From: an uncultured Prevotellaceae bacterium
GTDB taxonomy: Bacteria > Bacteroidota > Bacteroidia > Bacteroidales > Bacteroidaceae
Length of the DNA: 64,000 nucleotides
Direction: 5' to 3'
NCBI GenBank assembly: GCA_900316685.1
Contig: ONDS01000016.1
Location: 1 to 64,000, forward strand
A program made the position numbers and the translations under genes. This document shows, piece by piece, positions 41,258-49,559 of this stretch (positions within the stretch are counted from its first letter, which is position 1; each line of letters starts with the position of its first letter). The notes below the pieces were generated by a model. It saw only the letters and a program-made list of their open reading frames with translations. It did no database searches and was not told the DNA's origin.

Positions 41258-43135
41258 TTATTTCACAACGAATTTCTTGCCGTTCTTGATATACACACCC
41301 TTGGTAGGATTGGTCACCTCCACACCCTGCAGGTTGTAGATAGCACCGTCCTCAGCTTCCTCGGCGGGAGCGATCACCAGCTGGATGCCGTCGGTAGCTG
41401 GCTCACCATCGAAGGTCACCATCCTATTGGCATTGCCGGAACCGAAATCGCGCACACCCCAGTCTTTCTCCCAGACAGCATTCTGCCAGAGATTCATAGT
41501 CACCAATTGCGACCATGTCAGCGGTGTGGCGGAGGATTGTCCCTTCCTGTATTCCAGCTGATACTTCTTGATGGTGGCTTCGCTTTGGTGCGCCGTATTC
41601 TCATCGGTGGAGACGATCACCTCACCACCATTCGCATCGGTATATTCGCTGGCCTTGAGACGCAGGTATGCTTTATTGGCAGCGATATGGCTCTTCTTCA
41701 GGCGGAAGAAACCAACGAAGTCGCCATTCACACGCTCACCTTTGTTCGCATCATGACCTTCGCAAGCGTAGTTGCCGTATTTGCCACCGTGCTCTTTGCC
41801 ATATTTGACTCCAGATACAGTCACGCTGAACGGGCCCATACCAAAGTTGCGCCATGCCACTACACCGCCCTCCATTTCATAAGGCTCTACGTCAACACCT
41901 GCGCCGCTTTCATCACCGGCAGGAGAAGTGGGCTCCAGAAGGTTATAGTAATCAGCGTAGTCGCCGCTGCGGTTGAAGGCACCAGGACCGACATATTTCA
42001 CCACCGTCATGGCATAGGTCTTTCCACCGTCGCTGGTCTTGGCATTGGCCTCACCATAGAGGATGACACCCGTACCTGCAGGAATCACATTCACCCTCTT
42101 CAGGTTCATAACGAAATTGTCACCGGATGGAGTGATGCTCGTAACGATATAAGCCTTAACACCTTCGCCAGGGATGAACGACAGGGTGGGGTGGCTGAAG
42201 GTCTTGATGAACTTGGGGTAGGGTTCGGGGGCATAATCCCTGACGGGAGCGTTGTTCACCCATTCCCACCATCCATTGGCAGCCTGGGAGGCCTGTGAAG
42301 CGTGAGCAGACAGCCATGCCTGGAAACGACCGTCATCCTCTGCGGTAGCCAAATCAAGGGTGTGATTCAGGTTGACGTATTCTTCTACCTTTTCCTCGGG
42401 GAAATGGAGGGTTCCCAAACGACGGGTACCATCAGTGTGTGAGTTCGACACCCAGAAGGGGAAGGCGTTGTAAGCGGCATCCAAAGTACCCAAAGTCTCG
42501 ATGTATACATCATAGAGGTTATAGCAGTTTTGGAAAGCTTGAGCCTCAATTTCCATATCAACAGCACTTACACCGTCGACAAGATATTCTTCGAATATTA
42601 CGGATTCAAGTGCCCTATGGTCAGATGATTCTTCAATGGCGTTGGCTTTGATTTTTTTGATGTATCCGGGAATCTTGATTTGCTTGATTCCACAATTCCA
42701 TACAGCATGCTGGGGAAGAACAGTGATATGACCTGCTGTTGGCCAGATAATTTCCTCAAGATTGTTGTACTCTCTCAAAGACCAGCTAATGTTTTCCTCG
42801 TTTGCACTGTAGAAATTTGCTCCGCTCATGTCGATGACCTTGATATTCGTAGGCTCGTTGGCTGAACTATTGGTAAGCCAACCGCTCGACCATCCAGAAG
42901 TAAAATCACCCTTGAACTCAATTCTGGTGACCTTTGCATAATCGGCATCTGTTGTGCCCAGTCCATCGCGGTCTGTGATACCGTGTTCGCCAGTGCCCAG
43001 TTTCTCGAAAGAAGCTGCATCAGAACTTCCTTCAATGACCAACGTATAGTTGTTGTCATCTACTTTGACAAATTTCACAGCATTCACACTTGTATAGGCG
43101 AACACTGCCAGCATCATTAGTAAAAACTTTTTCAT
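41258..43135 (-). CDS. Exported protein with BspA-like LRR region and Prevotella-type C-terminal tail
   Basis: From the ATG at 43135 the product has 625 residues with signal peptide KKFLLMMLAVFAYTSVNA. Residues about 80-260 contain irregular BspA-type LRRs (LEEIIWP, IKQIKIPGYIKKIKANA, VYIETLGTL). A long beta-rich region without recognised domain follows. The end AIYNLQGVEVTNPTKG ... YIKNGKKFVVK is the tail shared with the proteins at 19854 and 32845. Residues further upstream in the open frame precede the signal peptide and were excluded. Probably surface-associated. Confidence 0.78.
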   Translation of the reverse strand: MKKFLLMMLAVFAYTSVNAVKFVKVDDNNYTLVIEGSSDAASFEKLGTGEHGITDRDGLGTTDADYAKVTRIEFKGDFTSGWSSGWLTNSSANEPTNIKVIDMSGANFYSANEENISWSLREYNNLEEIIWPTAGHITVLPQHAVWNCGIKQIKIPGYIKKIKANAIEESSDHRALESVIFEEYLVDGVSAVDMEIEAQAFQNCYNLYDVYIETLGTLDAAYNAFPFWVSNSHTDGTRRLGTLHFPEEKVEEYVNLNHTLDLATAEDDGRFQAWLSAHASQASQAANGWWEWVNNAPVRDYAPEPYPKFIKTFSHPTLSFIPGEGVKAYIVTSITPSGDNFVMNLKRVNVIPAGTGVILYGEANAKTSDGGKTYAMTVVKYVGPGAFNRSGDYADYYNLLEPTSPAGDESGAGVDVEPYEMEGGVVAWRNFGMGPFSVTVSGVKYGKEHGGKYGNYACEGHDANKGERVNGDFVGFFRLKKSHIAANKAYLRLKASEYTDANGGEVIVSTDENTAHQSEATIKKYQLEYRKGQSSATPLTWSQLVTMNLWQNAVWEKDWGVRDFGSGNANRMVTFDGEPATDGIQLVIAPAEEAEDGAIYNLQGVEVTNPTKGVYIKNGKKFVVK

Positions 43136-43536
43136 AACTGTATAAAGCATTAATTGATTAATGTTGTCCAAATCTTAGGTGTATTATAACGTAGACTCTC
43201 TAAATAATAGAAGAACGTAAACACAAAACCGCTTCTTAGTCAAGTACCCTTTTTATGACAAAATAGGCCAAACTATTCATTTCACTTTTATTCCATGTCA
43301 AAATTAAATGTTTTTCACTATCCGAGCAGCAAATTGTAAATAAAATTGCAGAATATTAGTGAATTTCTTGACATAAATCAATAATTTTGTAAAATAAATT
43401 TATTTTACACTTTCTTTTTGTTTGTGAGCGGACATTTGTCGTTTTATTCCAATTATTTTCATTTCCATGCGTTTTGGTTGTCATTGATATTTTGGCTGAT
43501 AGGATGACCATCATTAGTAGCATCCATTGACAGGTG

Positions 43537-43544
43537 CAAAAGTA
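43537..43544 (-). promoter_or_regulatory. Possible promoter -7 element (TACTTTTG)
   Basis: TACTTTTG on the minus strand fits the consensus, about 400 bases upstream of the LRR-protein start. It could give that gene a long leader or start a small RNA. No -33 partner is clear. Confidence 0.35.
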
Positions 43545-43667
43545 TAATAAAAGGTTGTGGAGGTATTCGAATTCTGGATATTTTTCAGAGGACTTGTTGC
43601 GACAAACCTTGATTTTTGCGGCAAATGGGGTGAACTGGTCGAAAAATTGTCGCATCCAAAAGCGTTT

Positions 43668-43701
43668 TGTGTGCGGACACATCACGGTGTGTCCGCACAC
43701 A
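43668..43701. repeat. 14-bp perfect inverted repeat
   Basis: TGTGTGCGGACACA and its exact complement are separated by six bases (TCACGG). There is no T-tract and no flanking gene end, so a terminator is unlikely; it may be a protein-binding site or part of a decayed element. Confidence 0.6.
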
Positions 43702-43873
43702 TTGATGCCATCTGCCTTTTTCGGTTGTTCATTGTTGTTCGTTGTTGTTTTTATAAATAGAAATCGTGTTTCATTGCGGGCGGGCACGGTGGCACCGCTC
43801 ATACATAATAATACCGCCCCCTGCAGTAATATTAATTTGTAATCGAAAAAAGAGTTTTTCGCATAAAAAAGTG

Positions 43874-43881
43874 TACTTTTG
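43874..43881 (+). promoter_or_regulatory. Promoter -7 element for the threonine aldolase gene (TACTTTTG)
   Basis: TACTTTTG fits the consensus, 21 bases before the ATG at 43903. It overlaps the upstream in-frame TTG at 43879, excluding that start. Confidence 0.6.
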
Positions 43882-43902
43882 CACCATCTTAAATATTATG
43901 TT

Positions 43903-44946
43903 ATGATTTATTTCGACACAGATTATAATAATGGGCTGCACCCGCAACTGTTGGAACGCCTCGCCGAGACCAACGACAGACGAACCATCGGCTATGGCTT
44001 CGATGAGTTTACCATCAGTGCCAAAGAAAAGATACGGCAGGCATGTCAATGTCCCGAGGCCGACGTGTTCCTGCTCGTAGGAGGCACCCAGACCAATTCG
44101 ACGGTCATCAGCGCACTGCTCCATCCCGTGGAGGGCGTGGTGTGTGCAGACACCGGACATATCAACGTGCATGAGGCCGGGGCCGTGGAGTATACAGGGC
44201 ATAAGGTGATAGCACTTCCCAACCATGACGGCAAAGTGGTCGTCGAAGACCTGGTCAAGTGCCTCGACGACTTCGACGCCGACCCGACAGCTGACCACTG
44301 TGTGCGTCCGGGTATGGTGTATATCTCGTTTCCCACCGAGGTGGGCACGCTCTATTCGGCCCGGGAACTGTCATCCATCTATCATACCTGTCAGCGGCAT
44401 CGTATCCCCCTGTTCGTGGATGGTGCACGGCTCGGATATGGGCTGACCAGCGAGGCCTCGGATGTGTCGTTGCCGTTCCTCGCCAACCACTGCGACGTGT
44501 TCTACATCGGTGGCACCAAGGTGGGGGCGCTCTGTGGTGAGGCGGTGGTCTTTCCCCATGGCAATGCCCCGCGACATTTCTTCAGCATCGTCAAGCAGCA
44601 TGGTGCCCTCTTGGCGAAAGGCCGGCTCGTAGGCGTGCAGTTTGATGCCCTCTTCACCGACAACCTCTATTTCCGTATCGCCGAGCATGCCAACAAACAG
44701 GCCAGGCGGCTCCGTTCCCTGATGGTCGGCAATGGCCTGGAAGCTTATAATGATTCCCCAACGAACCAGCAGTTCTTCATCATCCCCAACGAGCGGATAA
44801 GCGAACTGCAACATGAGGTGGTTTTCGAGACCTGGGGACCCTACGACCCTGCGCACACCGTCTGCCGCTTTGTGACCAGTTGGGCCACAACAGATGACGA
44901 ACTGGAGGAACTGTCAGCCATCTTGCAAAGAAAGAGGTCTCACTAA
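43903..44946 (+). CDS. Low-specificity L-threonine aldolase-like PLP enzyme
   Basis: A 347-residue fold-type I PLP enzyme cleaving L-threonine or allo-threonine to glycine and acetaldehyde. The start at 43903 gives the usual N-terminus IYFDTDYNNGLHP. Visible: the PLP-site region GGTQTNSTVISALL, HINVHEAGAVEYTGHKVI, the Asp in FVDGARLGYG, and the PLP-lysine in YIGGTKVGALCGEA. Related beta-eliminating lyases share these motifs, so threonine is the likeliest but not the only substrate. Monocistronic. Confidence 0.88.
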   Translation: MIYFDTDYNNGLHPQLLERLAETNDRRTIGYGFDEFTISAKEKIRQACQCPEADVFLLVGGTQTNSTVISALLHPVEGVVCADTGHINVHEAGAVEYTGHKVIALPNHDGKVVVEDLVKCLDDFDADPTADHCVRPGMVYISFPTEVGTLYSARELSSIYHTCQRHRIPLFVDGARLGYGLTSEASDVSLPFLANHCDVFYIGGTKVGALCGEAVVFPHGNAPRHFFSIVKQHGALLAKGRLVGVQFDALFTDNLYFRIAEHANKQARRLRSLMVGNGLEAYNDSPTNQQFFIIPNERISELQHEVVFETWGPYDPAHTVCRFVTSWATTDDELEELSAILQRKRSH

Positions 44947-45048
44947 CTATGAGTTCCACGAATTCTTTCCGGAGTAATCAAAATATGACCATTTGTCCCC
45001 ATGTCTAAAAATATTCCGTTCATCAGTACCTTTATCTAAAAATATTAT

Positions 45049-45056
45049 TACCTTTG
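45049..45056 (+). promoter_or_regulatory. Promoter -7 element for mazG (TACCTTTG)
   Basis: TACCTTTG fits the consensus, 19 bases before the mazG ATG. Confidence 0.55.
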
Positions 45057-45075
45057 TGCCATAATTCATCATTCT

Positions 45076-45873
45076 ATGCATACAAGAGAGGAAAAACTGG
45101 AGGCATTCGGTCGACTCATCGATGTGCTCGACCGACTGCGTAAGGAATGTCCGTGGGACAAGAAACAAACCAACGAGAGTCTCCGTGCCAATACGATAGA
45201 AGAGACCTTTGAGTTGGCCGACGCGCTCATCAAGGACGACAAGGAGAATATCCGCGAAGAACTGGGCGATGTAATTATGCACGTCTGTTTTTATGCGCTC
45301 ATAGGCCAGGAAAAGGGAGACTTCGATATCGCCGACGTGTGCAATGCCGAGGCGGACAAACTTATTTTCCGCCATCCACACATCTATGGACAGGTGCAGG
45401 CGGAAACAGAAGAACAAGTGCTCCAGAACTGGGAACAAATCAAACTGAAGGAGAAAAAAGGGAAGAAAAAGGTACTCGCAGGAGTACCCGCGGCACTGCC
45501 CGCACTCATCAAAGCTTACCGCATACAGGACAAGGCCCGCAATGTGGGCTTCGACTGGGAAAAGAAGGAGGATGTATGGGCTAAGGTGCGCGAAGAGCTC
45601 GGTGAGCTGGAGACCGAGCTGAACAAGGAAGACAAGGTGCGGTCGGAACAGGAACTGGGTGATTTCCTTTTCAGCGTCATCAACGCCGCGCGTCTTTATC
45701 ATCTCAATCCCGACAACGCCTTGGAGATGACCAACCGCAAGTTCATCCGTCGTTTCAACTATGTGGAAGAGCAGACGTTAGACAGAGGCAAGCAACTCGC
45801 TGACATGACGCTCGCAGAGATGGATGAGCTTTGGAACGAGGCTAAAAGAGGTGAGAGATTACCCCACGCGTAG
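45076..45873 (+). CDS. mazG: Nucleoside triphosphate pyrophosphohydrolase MazG
   Basis: Hydrolyses (d)NTPs to NMP and PPi, limiting damaged nucleotides. The 265-residue protein has the MazG start LRKECPWDKKQTNESLR and two helical MazG domains with E-x-x-E ... E-x-x-D metal motifs (ETFELADAL ... REELGDVIMHV; REELGELETEL ... EQELGDFLFSV). The last six codons and stop (ERLPHA) are part of the 25-bp dispersed element at 45851-45875, so the extreme C-terminus has been replaced or trimmed by a repeat insertion. Confidence 0.94.
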   Translation: MHTREEKLEAFGRLIDVLDRLRKECPWDKKQTNESLRANTIEETFELADALIKDDKENIREELGDVIMHVCFYALIGQEKGDFDIADVCNAEADKLIFRHPHIYGQVQAETEEQVLQNWEQIKLKEKKGKKKVLAGVPAALPALIKAYRIQDKARNVGFDWEKKEDVWAKVREELGELETELNKEDKVRSEQELGDFLFSVINAARLYHLNPDNALEMTNRKFIRRFNYVEEQTLDRGKQLADMTLAEMDELWNEAKRGERLPHA

Positions 45874-45875
45874 GG
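45851..45875 (+). repeat. 25-bp dispersed element at the mazG 3' end
   Basis: Exact inverted copy of 37086-37110, with core ACCCCACGCGTAGGG (nearly palindromic around ACGCGT). It supplies the mazG stop codon. In both places it is at the 3' end of a gene and in the same orientation relative to that gene. Confidence 0.85.
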
Positions 45876-45931
45876 GTTGACCTTGTGTCTGCTCTCCAAA
45901 TAATTGATACAACCAAATACATTATATTATT

Positions 45932-46483
45932 ATGAAATACTTGAAATATATGATGTTAGCGGCCGCAATGGTGCTCACCATCGTGGCTTGCAAAGAGAAA
46001 AAAGACACCAACAGGCCGGTACTGTCCATACAGTCGGAAAGCGAGGAGGTGGACACCACGGCCTATGGCAAATGCTTCGGTGCTGCCATGAACTCACTCA
46101 TGCTCATCACCGACAGCGGCGATACCATTGCCTATATGTTGGAAACCAACGATGAACGGGCTGATGTGCAGGGCGGCCTGTTCGAAGGCGATAAATTGGC
46201 CATTCTGGCCAACGAGGTGGACGGCACCATGCGGGCCACCAAGGTCATCAACCTGACCACACTGCTCGGCAAATGGACCAATGTAGCGAAGAACTTTGAC
46301 ATCAAGGACGGTGGGGTAGTGGAGTCGCATGTCTCAGCTGAGTCGAAACCCTATACGTCGTGGAAAATCTTCAATGGCAGGCTCGTCCTGTCCACCGACA
46401 CCTTCGACGTGGTCAACTTAGGTCCCGACTCCCTGTATCTCGAAAACAAAGACGGCATCTTCGCCTTCAAGCGCCAGCAGTAG
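45932..46483 (+). CDS. Lipocalin-like lipoprotein
   Basis: A 183-residue lipoprotein: signal MKYLKYMMLAAAMVLTIVAC with the lipid-accepting Cys at about residue 20. The rest is beta-rich and resembles the lipocalin-like domain found in Bacteroidetes lipoproteins. It has a GDTIAYMLE strand, a LLGKWTNV motif (lipocalin G-x-W equivalent) about two thirds along, and SLYLENKDGIFAFKRQ at the end. Ligand unknown. Its stop codon is directly followed by the heptad repeat tract. Confidence 0.75.
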   Translation: MKYLKYMMLAAAMVLTIVACKEKKDTNRPVLSIQSESEEVDTTAYGKCFGAAMNSLMLITDSGDTIAYMLETNDERADVQGGLFEGDKLAILANEVDGTMRATKVINLTTLLGKWTNVAKNFDIKDGGVVESHVSAESKPYTSWKIFNGRLVLSTDTFDVVNLGPDSLYLENKDGIFAFKRQQ

Positions 46484-46491
46484 TTTTAATG

Positions 46492-46702
46492 TTTAGTGTT
46501 TAGTGTTGAGTGTTTAGTGTTTAGTGTTTAGTGTTGAGTGTTTAGTGATGAGCGTCCTTCGGACTATTCTCTCACCCCTCACCCCTCACCCCTCACCCCT
46601 CACCCCTCACCTCTCACCCCTCACCTCTCACCCCTCACCCCTCACCCCTCACCCCTCACCTCTCAACACTAAACACTAAACACTAAACACTAAACATTCA
46701 AC
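46492..46702. repeat. Three heptad-repeat blocks forming a long inverted repeat before rnz
   Basis: Block 1 (46492-46554) is eight TTTAGTG-type units plus one degenerate unit. Block 2 (46570-46660) is thirteen CCTCACC/TCTCACC units. Block 3 (about 46661-46702) is TCTCAAC, ACTAAAC four times, and ATTCAAC ending at the rnz ATG. A 29-base stretch of block 1 (46510-46538) is the exact reverse complement of 46662-46690 in block 3. Confidence 0.95.
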
Positions 46703-47617
46703 ATGCAGCCATTCAAAGTACATATTCTCGGATGTGGCAGTGCCAAACCCACCGCCCGACACTTCGCCTCATCTCAAGTGGTGGAGGTGAGAGGTAAGCT
46801 GTTCCTGGTGGACTGTGCCGAAGGGACGCAGATACAACTGCGCCGCTCCCACATAGGATTCTCCAAGATAGGGGCGGTGTTCATCTCACACCTACACGGC
46901 GACCATTGCTTCGGACTGATGGGGATGATCAATTCATTCGGGCTGCTCGACCGCACGGCGGCACTCCATATCTATGCGCCAGCCAACGGCGAGAACATCT
47001 TCCATCAGCTCATGGATATGTTCTGCCCCCAACCAGGTTATGAGGTGGTTTTCCATCCTGTGGACACCACCGTCGAGGCCGTCATCTACGAAGACCGCTC
47101 ACTGACCGTGACAACGATACCTCTGGAGCATCGTGTTCCCTGCTGCGGTTTCCTCTTCCGGGAGAAAGCCACATACCCCCATATCAATAAAGAAATGGTG
47201 GACTTCTACCAAATACCTTATTCGCAAATCAACAACATCAAGGCGGGTGCCGACTGGACAATGGACGATGGGACGGTGGTCGCCAACAGTAGGCTGGTGC
47301 TCCCCGCCGACCCCGTCAGGGCCTATGCCTATTGCTCCGACACCAAATATCTGCCCCACCTGCATGAGAGACTGAAGGACGTGGACCTGTTATATCACGA
47401 AAGTACTTACGGTGACGATAAACTCGACAACGCATCCAAGTACTGTCATAGCACCGCCCGGCAGGCTGCCATGGTGGCACGCGATGCCGGTGTGAAACGC
47501 CTGATGCTGGGTCATTACAGTGCCCGCTACACCGACGAGACGGTATTGCTCCGTCAGGCGCAGGAAATTTTTCCCGATACTATTCTTTCGGATGAGGGGC
47601 TGACTGTGGATGTTTAG
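46703..47617 (+). CDS. rnz: Ribonuclease Z
   Basis: tRNA 3'-processing endonuclease of the metallo-beta-lactamase fold. The 304-residue short form shows the N-terminal ILGCGSAKPTARH, the zinc-binding motif HLHGDH in FISHLHGDHCFGLMG, the flexible exosite region, DTKYLPHL with a metal Asp, and the final GHYSARYTD histidine. The ATG at 46703 directly follows the last heptad of the upstream repeat tract; no Shine-Dalgarno sequence or standard promoter is visible before it. Confidence 0.95.
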   Translation: MQPFKVHILGCGSAKPTARHFASSQVVEVRGKLFLVDCAEGTQIQLRRSHIGFSKIGAVFISHLHGDHCFGLMGMINSFGLLDRTAALHIYAPANGENIFHQLMDMFCPQPGYEVVFHPVDTTVEAVIYEDRSLTVTTIPLEHRVPCCGFLFREKATYPHINKEMVDFYQIPYSQINNIKAGADWTMDDGTVVANSRLVLPADPVRAYAYCSDTKYLPHLHERLKDVDLLYHESTYGDDKLDNASKYCHSTARQAAMVARDAGVKRLMLGHYSARYTDETVLLRQAQEIFPDTILSDEGLTVDV

Positions 47618-47655
47618 TTAAAAAAACTTAAATAGGCAATATCCTGGTACGCTTG

Positions 47656-47687
47656 TTTGCAAATTAAGGAATAAAACGTTAACTTTG
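47656..47687 (+). promoter_or_regulatory. Promoter for the gene pair at 47714
   Basis: TTTG (47656-47659) and TAACTTTG (47680-47687) are 20 bases apart, 26 bases before the ATG at 47714. Confidence 0.75.
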
Positions 47688-47713
47688 CAGAGTTATAACA
47701 TCAATATACGCGT

Positions 47714-48022
47714 ATGAATAAAGGATTACTTACTATCATATTTTCCATGACACTCATGATGGCAACGCCATTATGTGCAAATGCTAATCATGCTATCGAA
47801 ATCATCGACAACGATTTCCAATCAGTCTCCATCTCTGTTTCCGAATCTGTGCTTCATGTGGCTGGTGCCAACGGGCAAATATTGGAGATTTTCAATGTGG
47901 CTGGTGTCAAGGTGATGAGCATCAAAGTGGAAGGGCAGGACAAGAAATATGAATTGAACCTGCCGAAAGGGTGCTACATCGTCAAAGTGGGCAAAACCGT
48001 CAGAAAAATTTCAATCAGGTGA
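47714..48022 (+). CDS. Small exported protein made of a sorting-domain-like module
   Basis: A signal peptide (LTIIFSMTLMMATPLCANA) is followed by about 80 residues that resemble the Por/T9SS type A C-terminal domain: SVLHVAGANGQILEIFNVAGVKVMS ... LPKGCYIVKVGKTVRKISIR. In known cases this module is the C-terminal end of a larger cargo protein; here it stands alone. The stop codon overlaps the GTG start of the L,D-transpeptidase gene by four bases (GTGA). Confidence 0.7.
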   Translation: MNKGLLTIIFSMTLMMATPLCANANHAIEIIDNDFQSVSISVSESVLHVAGANGQILEIFNVAGVKVMSIKVEGQDKKYELNLPKGCYIVKVGKTVRKISIR

Positions 48023-49539
48023 GAAAACTCCCCAACCTATCCTACATTATTTTCGCTTTCTTTCTTCTGGCATTCCTCGCTGCTTGTCAGGATGTCCAAC
48101 ATGCGGATACGCCGGATGTGGAACTCAGCGATTTCGATATCCTCAAGGATGATGGCTTTGCCCTTAGTTCACGACAAATCAAGGACAAGATAGCATCGCT
48201 CTGCAAGAAAAGCACAGAGGCCGATATCGCCAATGCCACTACCCGCCGACATTATCTCAATGGCGAAGGACTGATCTGGATCGACAGGTTGGGTGTGAAA
48301 TCTCAGGCCGACTCCTTGGTGGCTTTCCTTGACAAGGTTGAAGAGCAAGGACTCAACAAGGGGGTGTTCAGGATAGACCAGATAAAAGATGATCTCAAGA
48401 GGGCGAAGAACCTTGACTTCGACGAAAAACATAAAATCAACGATGTGATGTCGCGCTTGGAGTTCAACCTCACCAAGGCGTATTTCCGCTATGCGGCAGG
48501 ACAACGTTTTGGCTTCGTCAATCCCTTGACGGCGCTTAACAAGATCCAACTGGTAGGCAAGGATACAGTGAAGGTGAAATCGAAAGTCTTCGACCTGCAA
48601 TTGCAGCAACCCAATGCCGAGTTTTTCAATCTGGCCATCCACAAGGTGAGAAACGACAGTGTGGCGGATTTCCTGAGGTCGGTGCAACCGAAGAGCAGGC
48701 TTTACACGGCATTGCTTCGTGAACTGGGCACCGCCAAAGGGGATTACCGGCAGAAGGTGCAGGTCAACCTGGAAAGGGCGCGATGGAGACTGAAAGATCC
48801 CGTGGAGAAACACGACAAATATGTGTTCGTCAATGTGGCGGAACAGATGTTGTATGCCGTGACTCCCGACTCCACGATGGTCATGAAGGTATGCTGCGGC
48901 ACCGTGGGCAACAAGACCCCGTTGCTCAACAGCTATATCAAGAAAATGGAACTCAATCCGGTCTGGCGCATGCCTTATAGCATCATCAAGGGCATAGCGG
49001 GAAGGGCTGGCTCGTCGTCATATTTCGGTAGAAGACGATATAATATTTACGATGGCTCAGGTAGGAAGGTAGACCCCTCTAAAGTCACAAGGCAACAACT
49101 GCTCAGCGGACGGTATTCCGTGGTGCAGAGCAGCGGGGCTGGCAACTCCTTAGGCAAGATTATCTTCCGTTTCGATAATCCCTATGCCGTTTATCTCCAC
49201 CATACCAGCAGCCCATGGGTGTTCAAACAACAGAACAGATGCGTGTCGCACGGATGCGTCAGGGTGGAAAGACCATTAGACCTGGCCGTCTTCCTGCTCG
49301 ATGAAGGGCAGAAAGACAAGGCTTCCGACATCAAGTACTCCATGGACCATGGTACGGAATCGAAAGATTCCATCGATACGACACGTGTCATCAAGAACCT
49401 CCCCGTACAACCGCAGATACCCGTTTACCTCGACTATTTCACCCTCTATGCCGATGCCAACAACAGACTGCGCGAATTCCATGATGTTTACGGGTTCGAT
49501 AAACTTCTCTATACCCAACTGGAACCTCTCGTGAGGTAG
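48019..49539 (+). CDS. L,D-transpeptidase (YkuD-family) lipoprotein
   Basis: The GTG at 48019, in GTGA overlap with the previous gene, gives 506 residues starting RKLPNLSYIIFAFFLLAFLAAC, a lipoprotein signal with lipobox LAAC. Longer reading has no signal start. A helical region (50-250) resembles the scaffold of murein L,D-transpeptidases of the YcbB/LdtD type. The YkuD catalytic domain (about 270-440) has HHTSSPWVF and the motif S-H-G-C-V-R-V with the catalytic Cys near 412. Expected to cross-link or modify peptidoglycan in the periplasm. Confidence 0.87.
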   Translation: MRKLPNLSYIIFAFFLLAFLAACQDVQHADTPDVELSDFDILKDDGFALSSRQIKDKIASLCKKSTEADIANATTRRHYLNGEGLIWIDRLGVKSQADSLVAFLDKVEEQGLNKGVFRIDQIKDDLKRAKNLDFDEKHKINDVMSRLEFNLTKAYFRYAAGQRFGFVNPLTALNKIQLVGKDTVKVKSKVFDLQLQQPNAEFFNLAIHKVRNDSVADFLRSVQPKSRLYTALLRELGTAKGDYRQKVQVNLERARWRLKDPVEKHDKYVFVNVAEQMLYAVTPDSTMVMKVCCGTVGNKTPLLNSYIKKMELNPVWRMPYSIIKGIAGRAGSSSYFGRRRYNIYDGSGRKVDPSKVTRQQLLSGRYSVVQSSGAGNSLGKIIFRFDNPYAVYLHHTSSPWVFKQQNRCVSHGCVRVERPLDLAVFLLDEGQKDKASDIKYSMDHGTESKDSIDTTRVIKNLPVQPQIPVYLDYFTLYADANNRLREFHDVYGFDKLLYTQLEPLVR

Positions 49540-49559
49540 TTCCCACATTTTATTATATT

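Larger units (their letters stand above)
43136..43873. other. Long intergenic region, no convincing gene
   Basis: About 740 bases between divergent genes. It contains a minus-strand -7 element at 43537-43544 and a 14-bp palindrome at 43668-43701, both listed. Downstream of that -7 element an open frame of 55 codons runs 43523-43356 on the minus strand (MLLMMVILSAKIS..., Lys/Asn-rich). I see no homology or signal that would make it a gene, so it is not called. Confidence 0.55.

Noticed and set aside
43356-43802. 148-codon minus-strand frame in the large gap
   Set aside because: Composition is mixed with no domain, it crosses a palindrome, and the only promoter-like element lies inside it. Only the 55-codon lower part remains possible and is described in the gap entry.
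45904-46155. Open frame overlapping the start of the lipocalin-like gene
   Set aside because: It is out of frame with a good lipoprotein gene starting at 45932 and has no signal of its own.
46492-46702. CRISPR array
   Set aside because: The repeats are 7 bp and contiguous, with no unique spacers and no cas genes nearby.
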